Source: Pelomonas aquatica (lineage in GTDB: Bacteria > Pseudomonadota > Gammaproteobacteria > Burkholderiales > Burkholderiaceae_C). From it: a stretch of 64,000 nt of DNA. Made by a program: the position numbers and the translations under genes. Under the pieces are notes generated by a model. That model did no database searches. It was not told the origin of the DNA and was given only the letters and a program-made list of their open reading frames with translations. Below, piece after piece: positions 36,898 through 45,496 of this stretch. The stretch is from the NCBI RefSeq assembly GCF_026712205.1, contig NZ_JAPPUW010000016.1:1-64000 (forward strand), in the 5' to 3' direction. Within the stretch, counting starts at the first letter, position 1. Each line of letters opens with the position of its first letter.

Positions 36898-37682
36898 AGC
36901 GCCTGGCGCTGGGCGCCTGCGCGGCGCTGCTGCTGGCCGGGCCGGCCGCGGCCGCGCCCCCGGTCGCGCAGCGCGTGCGCGACAGCGGCGAGCTGCGCGT
37001 GTGCATCTGGCCCGACTACTACGGCATCTCGCTGCGCGACCCGCGCACCGGCCAGCTCGCCGGCATCGACATCGACCTGTCCGCCGCGTTCGCGGCCGAC
37101 CTGAAGGCCAGGCCGCGCTACGTCGACTCGTCGTTCGCGACGCTGGTCGACGACCTGCTGCAGGAGCGCTGCGACGTCGCGATGTTCGCCGTCGGCATGA
37201 CGGCGCAGCGCCAGCAGGCGCTGCGCTTCAGCCGCCCCTATCTGCAGAGCGACATCTATGCGGTGACGACGCGCAGCAGCCGCGTCGTGCAGCGCTGGGA
37301 AGACCTCGACAAGCCCGGCGTGCGCGTCGCCGTGCAGGCCGGCACCTTCATGGAGCCGGTCATGGCCGCCGCGCTGAAGCAGGCGACGATGGTCGTCGTG
37401 CGCCCGCCCGACACGCGGGAGCGCGAGCTGGAGGCCGGCCGCGTCGACGCCTTCATGACCGACTACCCCTACAGCCGCCGCCTGCTCGACAACGCCGACT
37501 GGGCCCGCCTCGTCGCGCCGCCCCGGCCCTTCTCGGTGCTGCCCTATGCCTATGCCGTCAAGCCCGGCGACGCGGCCTGGCTGGCCACCGTCGACGACTT
37601 CGTCGTGCGCATCCAGCGCGACGGCCGGCTGCTGGACGCGGCCAGGCGGCACGGCCTGACCGCCATCGTGCGGACCCACTGA
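36894..37682 (+). CDS. Periplasmic amino-acid-type substrate-binding protein
   Basis: 262 aa. Signal peptide (MKRLALGACAALLLAGPAAA) followed by a type II SBP_bac_3 fold (GELRVCIWPDYYGISLRDP, LAGIDIDLSAAFAADL, VGMTAQRQQALRFSRPYL). No ABC permease or ATPase accompanies it; instead it overlaps the HD-GYP gene (ATGA) and the histidine kinase gene (TGATG). It is therefore probably a ligand receptor for the kinase rather than a transport component. Confidence 0.9.
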
Positions 37683-40183
37683 TGCCGCACCGCAGCCGCT
37701 GGCGCCCGAGCAACATCACGGCCGGTGCCGGGGTGCTGCTCGCCGCGCTGCTGCTGGCCGGCACCGGCTACGGCCTGTGGCGCGACCGCCGCGACCTGCA
37801 TGCCGAGGCCGCCGACCGCCAGGCCCTGCTCGCCCGCGTGCTCGAGGACCACGCCAGCCGCAGCCTCGACGCGGCGCAGATCGCCCTCGCCGGCCTGGCC
37901 GACGTGGCCGCGCGCGGCGGCCCGCCCGAGGTGCTGCAGGCCCTGCTCGGCCAGACCCAGGCCAGCCTGGGCTTCCTGCGCGGCGTCGCGCTGCTGGACG
38001 GCGGCGGCCATGTGCTCGCCGCGGCGGACCCGGCCGACCGCGGCGTGCAGATCCCGCCGGCGGCGCTGGGGCCCTGGCCGGCGCCGGGGCGCGACGCGGT
38101 CGGCGGCTTCGTCGCCGGGCGCAGCCTCGCGACGCTCAGCCGCCGCGCGGCCCCCGCGGCCGTGCCGCCCGGCATCGGCTTCATCCCGGTGACGCGGGCG
38201 CTGCAGCTGCCCGACGGCCGCACGCTGCTGCTCGCGGCCCTGCTCAACCCCGATGCGCTGGCCAACTTCCAGCAGCTGACGCTCAACGACGAGCACAGCG
38301 CCGCCGGCCTGGTGGCGCTGGACGGCCAGCTGCTCGCGGCGACGGACCGCGCCGGCCACCTCGCCGGCGCGCGCCTGCCGGCGCTGCTCGGCGCCGGCGC
38401 GCCGCTGGCGCGGCTGCAGCGCGGCGACGAGCACGGCCGCTGGGACGGCCCGGGCCTGCGGCCGGCGCCCCAGCTGGGCACGTTCCGCGCGCTGCGCGCC
38501 CGGCCGCTCGTCGTGCTCGTGGAGCTGCCGCTGGCCGAGCTGCAGCGCCAGTGGCTGGCCGACATGCGCGACACCGGCCTGCCGGCCCTGGCCCTGGCGG
38601 CCGCCCTGCTCGTGCTGTCCAACGTCGGCGCGGCGGCGCTGCGCGGGCGCGAGCGCTCGATGCTGGAACTGGACCGCGCGCAGCGCCAGGCCGCCGACCG
38701 CGAACGCGAGCTCAGCGCCATCTTCGGCAGCGTGCAGGACCTGCTCTTCCGCACCGACGCCGCCGGCCGCGTCACCTTCATCAACGAGCGCTACACCCAG
38801 CTCAGCGGGCTGGCCGTCTCGCACGCCCTCGGCCGGCCGCTGCAGGGCTTCTTCGGCGGCGCCCGGGCCGTGGCCGCGCTGTTCGAGCAGGCGCCCGGCC
38901 CCGGCGACCAGCTGCCGCGCCATGCGCGCGCGGACTGGATCACGCCCGGCGGCGAGGCGCGCAGCTTCGAGATCACGCTGGTGCCGCTGCCGCGCCGGGG
39001 TGCGCTCGAATGGGTGGGCAGCGCCACCGACGTGAGCGGCCTGATGCGCGCCCAGTCGGAGCTGCGCGCCCAGCTCGGCCTCGCGCGCTCGCTGCTGGCC
39101 AGCAGCCCGCTGCCGATGTCGGTGCTGGACCGCCACGGCCGCTACCTCGACGTCAACCGCGCCTGGGAGCAGTTCACCGGCCGCCGCCGCGCCGACGTGC
39201 TGGGGCGCCCCGCCGCCGGCTATCTGCGCTCCGAGGAGGCCCGCGTGCACGACGCGCACGACGCCGAGCTGCTGGAACGCGGCGGCGAGATGAACTACGA
39301 GACCGTCTGGACCAGCGACGAGGGCCGGCGCCGCGACATCTACATCAGCAAGTCCACCTTCCCCGGCACCGACGGCCGGCCGATGGGCATCGTCGTGTGC
39401 TTCATGGACATCAGCGAGTTCCGCGAGGCCGAGCGGGCGACCCGCGCCGCCCGCGACGCGGCGCTCGAGACCTCGCAGGCCAAGTCCGAATTCATCGCCA
39501 ACGTCAGCCACGAGCTGCGCACGCCGCTGCAGTCCATCCTCGGCTTCTCCGAGCTCGGCGAGCTGCGCGCCCGCCAGGAGCCGCGCCTGGCCGGCATGTT
39601 CGCCGACGTGCACCGCGCCGGCCAGCGCATGCTGGCGCTGGTGAACGACCTGCTCGACCTGAGCAAGATCGAGCAGACCCGCGAGCCGCTGAATCTGCAG
39701 CGCCACGACCTGCGCCCCCTCGTGAACGAGGTCGCCGCCGAGCTGCAGCCGCTGCTGCAGGGCCGCCGCATCGAGCTGGCCTGCGCGCTGTGCCGCGAGC
39801 CGCTGGTGGCCATGGTCGACGCGCCGCGCTTCCAGCAGGTGGTGCGCAATGGGCTGGCCAACGCGATCAAGTTCTCGCCCGAGGGCGCTCGCATCGAGGT
39901 CGAGGGCCGCCACGCGCCGGACGGCCAGGTGCTGATCGACATCGCCGACCGCGGCCCCGGCATCCCGGCGGCCGAGCTGGAGAGCGTGTTCGAGGCCTTC
40001 GTGCAGTCCAGCGCCACCAAGGACGGCTCGGGCGGCACGGGCCTGGGCCTGGCCATCTGCCGCCGCATCATGCAGGCCCACGACGGCCGCATCCGGGCCG
40101 CCAACCGCGACGGCGGCGGCACCCTGCTGCACCTGAGCCTGCCCGGCGCCCGCTTCGGCGACACCTCGCCGGCCACGCTGTGA
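37682..40183 (+). CDS. Membrane PAS-domain sensor histidine kinase
   Basis: 833 aa. N-terminal helix (ITAGAGVLLAALLLAGTGYG), a periplasmic sensor region of about 260 residues, a second helix near 300, two PAS domains (FGSVQDLLFRTDAAGRVTFI and ASSPLPMSVLDRHGRYLDV), then HisKA with H-box FIANVSHELRTPLQSIL and HATPase with NAIKFSPEG, DRGPGIP and GGTGLGLAICRR. No receiver of its own, so it must signal through the separate receivers nearby. Start ATG at 37682 overlaps the upstream stop (TGATG). Confidence 0.92.
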   Translation: MPHRSRWRPSNITAGAGVLLAALLLAGTGYGLWRDRRDLHAEAADRQALLARVLEDHASRSLDAAQIALAGLADVAARGGPPEVLQALLGQTQASLGFLRGVALLDGGGHVLAAADPADRGVQIPPAALGPWPAPGRDAVGGFVAGRSLATLSRRAAPAAVPPGIGFIPVTRALQLPDGRTLLLAALLNPDALANFQQLTLNDEHSAAGLVALDGQLLAATDRAGHLAGARLPALLGAGAPLARLQRGDEHGRWDGPGLRPAPQLGTFRALRARPLVVLVELPLAELQRQWLADMRDTGLPALALAAALLVLSNVGAAALRGRERSMLELDRAQRQAADRERELSAIFGSVQDLLFRTDAAGRVTFINERYTQLSGLAVSHALGRPLQGFFGGARAVAALFEQAPGPGDQLPRHARADWITPGGEARSFEITLVPLPRRGALEWVGSATDVSGLMRAQSELRAQLGLARSLLASSPLPMSVLDRHGRYLDVNRAWEQFTGRRRADVLGRPAAGYLRSEEARVHDAHDAELLERGGEMNYETVWTSDEGRRRDIYISKSTFPGTDGRPMGIVVCFMDISEFREAERATRAARDAALETSQAKSEFIANVSHELRTPLQSILGFSELGELRARQEPRLAGMFADVHRAGQRMLALVNDLLDLSKIEQTREPLNLQRHDLRPLVNEVAAELQPLLQGRRIELACALCREPLVAMVDAPRFQQVVRNGLANAIKFSPEGARIEVEGRHAPDGQVLIDIADRGPGIPAAELESVFEAFVQSSATKDGSGGTGLGLAICRRIMQAHDGRIRAANRDGGGTLLHLSLPGARFGDTSPATL

Positions 40184-40239
40184 CGCCCGCCCGGCGTCGC
40201 CGTGACGCATCTCACGGGCGATAAATTCGATTGTTGCTA

Positions 40240-40254
40240 TCATTTTTATCAAAT
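40240..40254. promoter_or_regulatory. AT-rich regulatory motif, site 3 (upstream of the last receiver gene)
   Basis: TCATTTTTATCAAAT, an exact inverted copy of 36012-36026, about 90 bp before the next receiver gene. It contains the shared TTATCAAAT core. Confidence 0.6.
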
Positions 40255-40341
40255 GAAGCCGGCCGACCGGCCGCGCGCCCTCGTCGAATCCCGGAGCGCA
40301 GCGCCGCCGGACCGCCCCCTGCCATCCCTGAGGAGCCCCTC

Positions 40342-40713
40342 ATGAAGCGCGTTCTCATCGTCGAAGACCAGGCCGACATCCGCAAGCTCATCCGCATGAC
40401 GCTGGAGTTCGAGGCCTATGAAATCCACGAGGCCACGGACGGCACAGCCGGGCTGACGCTGGCGCAGGCGCTGCGGCCCGACCTGATGCTGCTGGACGTG
40501 ATGATGCCCGGCGCGCTCGATGGCCTGCAGGTCTGCCAGCGCATCAAGTCCGACCCCGGGCTGGCCCGCATCAGGATCGTGCTGCTGACCGCCCGCGGCC
40601 AGGCGCGCGACCGCCAGGCTGGAGCCCAGGCCGGCGCCGACGACTACCTCGTCAAGCCCTTCAGCCCGCTGCAGCTCATCGACACGATCGAGCGCCTGAC
40701 CGAGACGGCCTGA
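40342..40713 (+). CDS. Single-domain response regulator
   Basis: 123-aa CheY-like receiver: VLIVEDQADIRKLI, phospho-acceptor Asp in LMLLDVMMPGALDG, Thr in VLLTARGQ, Lys in DYLVKPFSP. A GAGGAG ribosome binding site precedes the ATG at 40342. It lies 158 bp downstream of the kinase gene with its own AT-rich motif, so it may have a separate promoter. Confidence 0.9.
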   Translation: MKRVLIVEDQADIRKLIRMTLEFEAYEIHEATDGTAGLTLAQALRPDLMLLDVMMPGALDGLQVCQRIKSDPGLARIRIVLLTARGQARDRQAGAQAGADDYLVKPFSPLQLIDTIERLTETA

Positions 40714-40735
40714 ACCCCGAGGCAGGGCTGCAAGC

Positions 40736-42277
40736 CTAACGCAGCGGCGCGCCGGTGAGCTGCTGGATCAAGGCCCGGTGGCTGGGCAGGTCGACGACGG
40801 CGCGGTCGGCGAAGCGCTGGATCTTGGCGAACAGCCGGTCCGCGGCCTCCACCTGCGTGAAGTCGTCGCGGCCCGCGCCCAGGTCCGTGCGGAAGCCCAT
40901 GCCGTAGAGGATGTACTGGTAGTTGAAGAAGGCGAAGGTCTCGGTGTCGAGCGCGAAGTCGAAGCGGCCCGGCGGGCGCAGCCGCCACTGCGCCAGCAGC
41001 TCGGCCAGGCGCCCGGGGATGGTGGCCGGGTCGGCGTTGTCGCGCCAGAACGGCTCCTGCCGGCCGCTCAAGGCGTAGTGCAGCTTCAGGAAGCCGATGA
41101 TGTTCTCGAAGCGCGCCGCCATCAGCTCGTTGAAGCGCCGGGCCGGCGCCTCCATCGGGCCGCTGTGCGGCAGCATCTCGGCGATCATGCCGACGGCGGC
41201 CTCGATGAGGACGAGGCCGGTCGACTCCAGCGGTTCCAGGAAGCCGGCCGACAGCCCGACCGCGACGCAGTTCTTCACCCATTGGTGCTCGCGGTAGCCG
41301 GGCGCGAAGGGGATGCTGCGCATCGCGATCTCGCCCGCCGCCGCGCCGGCATGGCGGCGCAGGATCGCGGCCGCGGCGTCTTCGCCAAGGTGGTCGCTCG
41401 AATAGACGCAGCCCAGGCCGCGCGAGCCGTTCAGGCCGATGTCCCAGGTCCAGCCCGCCTCGTGGGCGGTGGCGATGGTGCAGCTCTCGAACGCCGCGTC
41501 GTCGGGTTCGCCGGGCAGCTTGCAGGCCAGCGCACGGTCGGCGAACAGGATGCCGCGCGCCGACCTGAACCGGGCGCCCAGCGCACCGCCGATGAGCTCG
41601 GCGCGGAAACCGGTGCAGTCGATGTAGAGGTCGGCCTGCAGCCGCCCCAGCTCGGGCGTGTCGACATGGGCGATGGCGCCCGCATCGTCCAGGCCCGCCT
41701 GGGTGACGGTGCCCTGCAGATGGCGCACGCCGAGCTGGCGGGCGTGCGCGGCCAGCAGCCGCGCGAGCTTCAGCGCGTCGAAGTGGTAGGCGTAGTTCAG
41801 CGGCGCCGTGTAGGGCGCCTCGTGGGCGCGCTTGGGCGCCCTTCGCGCGTCGGCCACGCGCTGCTGGATGGTCAGCGCCTGCGCGAAGGGCAGGCGCGCG
41901 GCCTCGTCCTGCAGCAGCCAGTAGGGCACGAGGTTGAGCCCTTCGGCATAGAACGGCGCCTCGAAGGGATGGAAGAAGTGCCGGGACTCGCCCGCCGCCG
42001 GCGTGCGCGCCCAGTCGACGAAGCGGATGCCCTGCTTCAGCGTCGCCGAGGTCTCGCGGATGAAGCGCGCCTCGTCGATGCCGAGGAACTGCAGCGTCGT
42101 GCGTATCGTCGGGAAGGTGCCCTCGCCGACGCCGATGACGCCGATGTCGGGCGACTCCAGCACCGTCACCTCGAGATGGCTGCGCTCGGCCAGGCGCAGG
42201 GCCTTGGCCAGATAGGCGGCCGTCAGCCAGCCGGCCGTGCCGCCGCCGACGATGAGGATGCGACGCTTGGGGGTCAT
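40736..42277 (-). CDS. Flavin-dependent tryptophan halogenase-family protein
   Basis: 513 aa. FAD-binding GxGxxG (ILIVGGGTAGWLTAAYLA), a Lys in TLKQGIRFVDW at the position expected for the catalytic lysine, and EPLESTGLVLI containing the glutamate region of Trp halogenases. The diagnostic WxWxIP motif is changed to WTWDIG (GWTWDIGLNGSRG). A halogenase or related flavin monooxygenase; substrate unknown. The ATG at 42277 overlaps the upstream toxin stop (ATGA). No TonB receptor or biosynthetic genes sit beside it. Confidence 0.85.
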   Translation of the reverse strand: MTPKRRILIVGGGTAGWLTAAYLAKALRLAERSHLEVTVLESPDIGVIGVGEGTFPTIRTTLQFLGIDEARFIRETSATLKQGIRFVDWARTPAAGESRHFFHPFEAPFYAEGLNLVPYWLLQDEAARLPFAQALTIQQRVADARRAPKRAHEAPYTAPLNYAYHFDALKLARLLAAHARQLGVRHLQGTVTQAGLDDAGAIAHVDTPELGRLQADLYIDCTGFRAELIGGALGARFRSARGILFADRALACKLPGEPDDAAFESCTIATAHEAGWTWDIGLNGSRGLGCVYSSDHLGEDAAAAILRRHAGAAAGEIAMRSIPFAPGYREHQWVKNCVAVGLSAGFLEPLESTGLVLIEAAVGMIAEMLPHSGPMEAPARRFNELMAARFENIIGFLKLHYALSGRQEPFWRDNADPATIPGRLAELLAQWRLRPPGRFDFALDTETFAFFNYQYILYGMGFRTDLGAGRDDFTQVEAADRLFAKIQRFADRAVVDLPSHRALIQQLTGAPLR

Positions 42278-42774
42278 GCTCTGGTGTACAGATTCTTCAG
42301 CCACTGGTGGCCGGTCTGGGTGCCATGGCTCCAGTCCTCGTCCTCGTCGGCGGCTTGCTGGGCGATGCTGCCCGAGGGGTTGAGCAGCTTCACGCGCCCG
42401 GCCCGGAAGGCCGAGACCCGGTGCGTGACGAAGGTGAGGCCGTGCTCCAGCGCCGTGGCGGCCAGCAGGCCGTCGCGCGTGTTGGCATAGGGCAGCTGGG
42501 CGCGGCGGCGCACGATGGCGGCGTCCACCGGCAGCACGCGGCCCTCGAAGGCCGGCAGCAGGCGGTTGTCGATCCAGTCGCGCACGGCCAGGCCGGCGGC
42601 GCGGTCCTTGCGGCCCAGGCGCGCCGCGGCGTTCTCGATCTCCAGCAGGTTGAGCGCCGAGATGAAGAGCTTCTGGCGCGCGATGCCGGCCGCCCAGGCC
42701 GCCAGGCCGGGGTCGGCGCCGCCGGCCTTGGCCCGGCGCAGTTCAAGCACGATGCCGGTGTCCAGCAGGAACAT
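42274..42774 (-). CDS. PIN-domain toxin, VapC type
   Basis: 166 aa. PIN fold with the first acidic site in MFLLDTGIVLELRR, a Glu in NLLEIENAA and further acids in NTRDGLLAATALEHGL: a ribonuclease toxin. About 35 C-terminal residues (SIAQQAADEDEDWSHGTQTG onward) exceed the usual VapC length and run into the halogenase start. Pairs with the upstream antitoxin gene, 8 bp away. Confidence 0.88.
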   Translation of the reverse strand: MFLLDTGIVLELRRAKAGGADPGLAAWAAGIARQKLFISALNLLEIENAAARLGRKDRAAGLAVRDWIDNRLLPAFEGRVLPVDAAIVRRRAQLPYANTRDGLLAATALEHGLTFVTHRVSAFRAGRVKLLNPSGSIAQQAADEDEDWSHGTQTGHQWLKNLYTRA

Positions 42775-42782
42775 CGCCGCGC

Positions 42783-43034
42783 TCAGCCGAGGTTCTCGCG
42801 GTGGTCCCAGGCGCCCTCGGCCGAGGCGTCCGCCGCCTCCAGCGCGACCGCCTCGGGCATGGCCAGCAGCTCCAGCACGCTGTCGCCCTCGCCGCTCAGG
42901 CGGCGGTAGTCGGCAATGCTCATCAGCACATGGGTGGGCTGGCCGCGGTCGGTGATCAGCACCGGCTCGGCCTGCGCGGCCCGCTTGGCCTGGCTGACGT
43001 CACGGTTGAACTCGCGGCTGCTGAGGAGCTTCAT
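42783..43034 (-). CDS. Phd/YefM-family antitoxin
   Basis: 83 aa. N-terminal Phd/YefM DNA-binding fold (KLLSSREFNRDVSQAKRAAQ, VLITDRGQPTHVLMSIADYR) and an acidic C-terminal toxin-binding tail. Neutralises the adjacent VapC-type toxin and represses the operon, probably via the inverted repeat just upstream. Confidence 0.9.
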   Translation of the reverse strand: MKLLSSREFNRDVSQAKRAAQAEPVLITDRGQPTHVLMSIADYRRLSGEGDSVLELLAMPEAVALEAADASAEGAWDHRENLG

Positions 43035-43047
43035 CGTGCCGAGAAAT

Positions 43048-43088
43048 GTACCTACCTACCTGCATGTCTGCAATCGGGAAGTAGGTAT
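43048..43088. promoter_or_regulatory. Inverted-repeat operator of the toxin-antitoxin operon
   Basis: ATGTACCTAC at 43046-43055 and GTAGGTATGT at 43081-43090 form a near-perfect inverted repeat around a 25-base spacer, with extra CCTA units beside the left arm. It begins 12 bp upstream of the antitoxin start, the usual place for autorepression. Confidence 0.6.
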
Positions 43089-43250
43089 GTCGGTTCAGGG
43101 CTGTGCGCCCCGATGGACAGCGCGAGGCCGGCTGGCACAGTGCACTGCGGCGGATCGGCGTTCGGGCCGACCCGCCGGAGACAACGCTGTCGACAACCGC
43201 ATGACGCCGGCGGGTGCCCGGCACGCCACGAACAGAACACAGGAAGCCCC

Positions 43251-44615
43251 ATGGACTTCGACCTCCTCGCCATCCTGGGCGACGTCTTCGCCAAGCACGG
43301 CCCGGCCGTCCAGGCCGTCGCCAAGACCTTCTCGCCGGGCGATTTCAGCGTCCACTTCTTCCTGCAGCTGGCCATCATCATGCTGGCCTGCCGCATCGTC
43401 GGCTGGGCGGGCCGCCGCTTCCTCGGCCAGCCCCAGGTCGTCGGCGAGATGATCGCGGGCGTCATCCTCGGCCCCTCGCTGCTGGGCCTGTTCTTCCCCG
43501 GGCTGCAGGCCACCGTCTTCCCCAAGGAGATGCGCAGCGTGCTCTACGCCGGCGCCCAGCTCGGCGTGGGCCTCTACATGTTCCTGGTCGGCACGACGCT
43601 GCGCCTGGATCACTTCGCCACGAAGGCCAGGAGCGCGATGGGCGTCTCCTTCGCCGGCATCGCGGCGCCCTTCTTCATCGCCCTCCTCATCACGCCGCTG
43701 CTGCTGGGCGTGCCGGGCCTGTTCGCCGAGGGCATCTCCACGGCCAATGCGACGCTCTTCATGGGCGCCTGCATCGCGCTGACGGCCTTCCCCATGCTGG
43801 CCCGCATCATCAACGAGCGCGGCCTGGCCAACACCGCCCTGGGCACGCTGACGCTGACGGCCGGCGCCTTCGACGACGCCGCCTCGTGGTGCGTGCTGGC
43901 CCTGGTGCTGGCGGCCTTCGGCGCGGGCTCGGGCGTGGCCGTGCTGGCCATCGGCGGCGGCATCGTCTGGGCCGCCTTCGTGCTGCTGCTGGGTCGCCGC
44001 CTGCTGGCGCCGCTGGGCCGCATCGTGGAGCGCGACGGCGAGATGAGCCACACCGTGCTGGGCATCACGCTGATCTGCTTCTGCGTCTCGGCCTTCGTGA
44101 TGGACGCCGTCGGCATCCACTCCATCTTCGGCGGCTTCATCCTCGGCGTCGCGATGCCGCGCGGCCTGTTCGTCACCGAGCTGAAGAAGAAGGTCGAGCC
44201 CGTCGCGGTCATCCTGCTGCTGCCGATGTTCTTCACCTACTCGGGCCTGAACACGCGCCTGGACATGATCAATTCCGCCGGGCTGCTGCTGATCGCCGCG
44301 GGCGTGCTGGCGGCCTCGGTGCTGGCCAAGTTCGGCGCCTGCTACCTGGCCGCGCGCATGTCGGGCGAGGACAACCGCACGGCCCTGGGCATCGGCGCGC
44401 TGATGAACTCGCGCGGCCTGATGGAGCTCATCATCATCAACATCGGCCTGCAGAAAGGCATCATCGGCCCGGCGCTGTTCTCCATGCTGGTGCTGATGGC
44501 CGTCATCACCACGATGATGGCCAGCCCGCTGTTCGAGATCCTCTACGGCCGCCAGGCACGCGAACGCGGCGAGCTGGAGGCCGTCACCGGCGGGGCGACC
44601 GGCAGCACCGTTTGA
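43251..44615 (+). CDS. CPA2-family cation:proton antiporter (KefB/NapA-like)
   Basis: 454 aa. Twelve or so membrane helices with the CPA2 signatures GEMIAGVILGPSLLG and AGAFDDAASWCVLALVL (the ion-binding acidic pair DD). No C-terminal RCK/TrkA domain, so it differs from full-length KefB/KefC. The ATG at 43251 has an AGGA ribosome binding site and begins a typical cytoplasmic N-terminus; the longer open frame upstream is antisense to the antitoxin gene. Ion specificity (Na+, K+) not decided. Confidence 0.9.
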   Translation: MDFDLLAILGDVFAKHGPAVQAVAKTFSPGDFSVHFFLQLAIIMLACRIVGWAGRRFLGQPQVVGEMIAGVILGPSLLGLFFPGLQATVFPKEMRSVLYAGAQLGVGLYMFLVGTTLRLDHFATKARSAMGVSFAGIAAPFFIALLITPLLLGVPGLFAEGISTANATLFMGACIALTAFPMLARIINERGLANTALGTLTLTAGAFDDAASWCVLALVLAAFGAGSGVAVLAIGGGIVWAAFVLLLGRRLLAPLGRIVERDGEMSHTVLGITLICFCVSAFVMDAVGIHSIFGGFILGVAMPRGLFVTELKKKVEPVAVILLLPMFFTYSGLNTRLDMINSAGLLLIAAGVLAASVLAKFGACYLAARMSGEDNRTALGIGALMNSRGLMELIIINIGLQKGIIGPALFSMLVLMAVITTMMASPLFEILYGRQARERGELEAVTGGATGSTV

Positions 44616-44735
44616 GATGAAACCCAAAGGCAACCACAGAGGCACGGAGTCACAGAGGAAATACAGAGAAGGCATTGCTCTGTGGCTCTGTGCCTCTGTG
44701 GTTGCATTTCTGCATTCGTTTCATGCGTCGCGGGT
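44616..44735. repeat. Long imperfect inverted repeat (terminator-like) after the antiporter
   Basis: Arms 44630-44657 and 44678-44705 pair over 28 bp with two mismatches; the outer flanks also match (ATGAAAC near 44617 and its complement near 44727). The arms are built from ACAGAG/CTCTGTG units. Low GC compared with the genes. It may end transcription from the antiporter gene. Confidence 0.65.
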
Positions 44736-44818
44736 GCCGCGAACGCGAAATGCATAGTTGAGGCCGGTTTGCCATCGAGGCGGCGCCCAAGCCGGCGCCG
44801 CTGCCAGAATCCCCGCCG

Positions 44819-45496
44819 ATGCGCCTCCTCCTCGTCGAAGACGACCCCATGATCGGCGAGAGCCTGCGCGAGGCGCTGCGCCGCCAGGGCTTCGCGGCCG
44901 ACTGGGTGCGCGACGGCCTCGCGGCCGACGGCGTGCTGGCCAGCGGCGAGCACTTCGACGCCGTGCTGCTGGACCTCGGCCTGCCCAGGCGCAGCGGCGT
45001 GGACGTGCTGCGCACGCTGCGCGCCCGCGGCGACGCCACCCCCGTCATCGTGCTGACCGCGCGCGACGCCCTCGCCGACAAGGTCGCCGGCCTGGACGCC
45101 GGCGCCGACGACTACCTCGTCAAGCCCTTCGAGCTGGACGAGCTGCTCGCGCGGCTGCGCGCCGTCACGCGCCGCCACGGCGGGCGCGCCGACACCGCGC
45201 TGCAGGTGGCCGACCTGCGCCTGGACCCGGCCACCCGCGAGGTCACGCGCGCCGGCCGGCCCATCCTGCTGTCGGCCCGCGAGTTCGCGCTGCTGGAGGC
45301 GCTGCTGGAGCGCCCCGGCGCCATCGTGTCGCGCGCCCAGCTCGAAGACCGCCTCTACGGCTGGGGCGAGGAGCTGGAGAGCAACGCCATCAGCGTCTAC
45401 ATGCACCAGCTGCGCAAGAAGCTCGGCGCCGACCTGCTGCATACCGTCCGCGGCCTGGGCTACTACGCCGGCCCCGAAAAGGGCGGTGCCGCATGA
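44819..45496 (+). CDS. OmpR-family response regulator (QseB/TctD-like)
   Basis: 225 aa. Receiver with acidic pair LLLVEDDPMIGE, Asp in VLLDLGLPRRSG, Lys in DYLVKPFELDE, followed by a winged-helix DNA-binding domain (LSAREFALLEALLERPGAIV, SVYMHQLRKKLGADLLHTVR). Overlaps the kinase gene by 4 bases (ATGA). Candidate target: the phased CTCACC repeats upstream of the Do protease. Confidence 0.94.
   Translation: MRLLLVEDDPMIGESLREALRRQGFAADWVRDGLAADGVLASGEHFDAVLLDLGLPRRSGVDVLRTLRARGDATPVIVLTARDALADKVAGLDAGADDYLVKPFELDELLARLRAVTRRHGGRADTALQVADLRLDPATREVTRAGRPILLSAREFALLEALLERPGAIVSRAQLEDRLYGWGEELESNAISVYMHQLRKKLGADLLHTVRGLGYYAGPEKGGAA

Noticed and set aside
40736-42277. Secondary-metabolite gene cluster around the halogenase-like gene
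   Set aside because: Neighbours are a toxin-antitoxin pair, a receiver protein and an antiporter; no biosynthetic genes are present.
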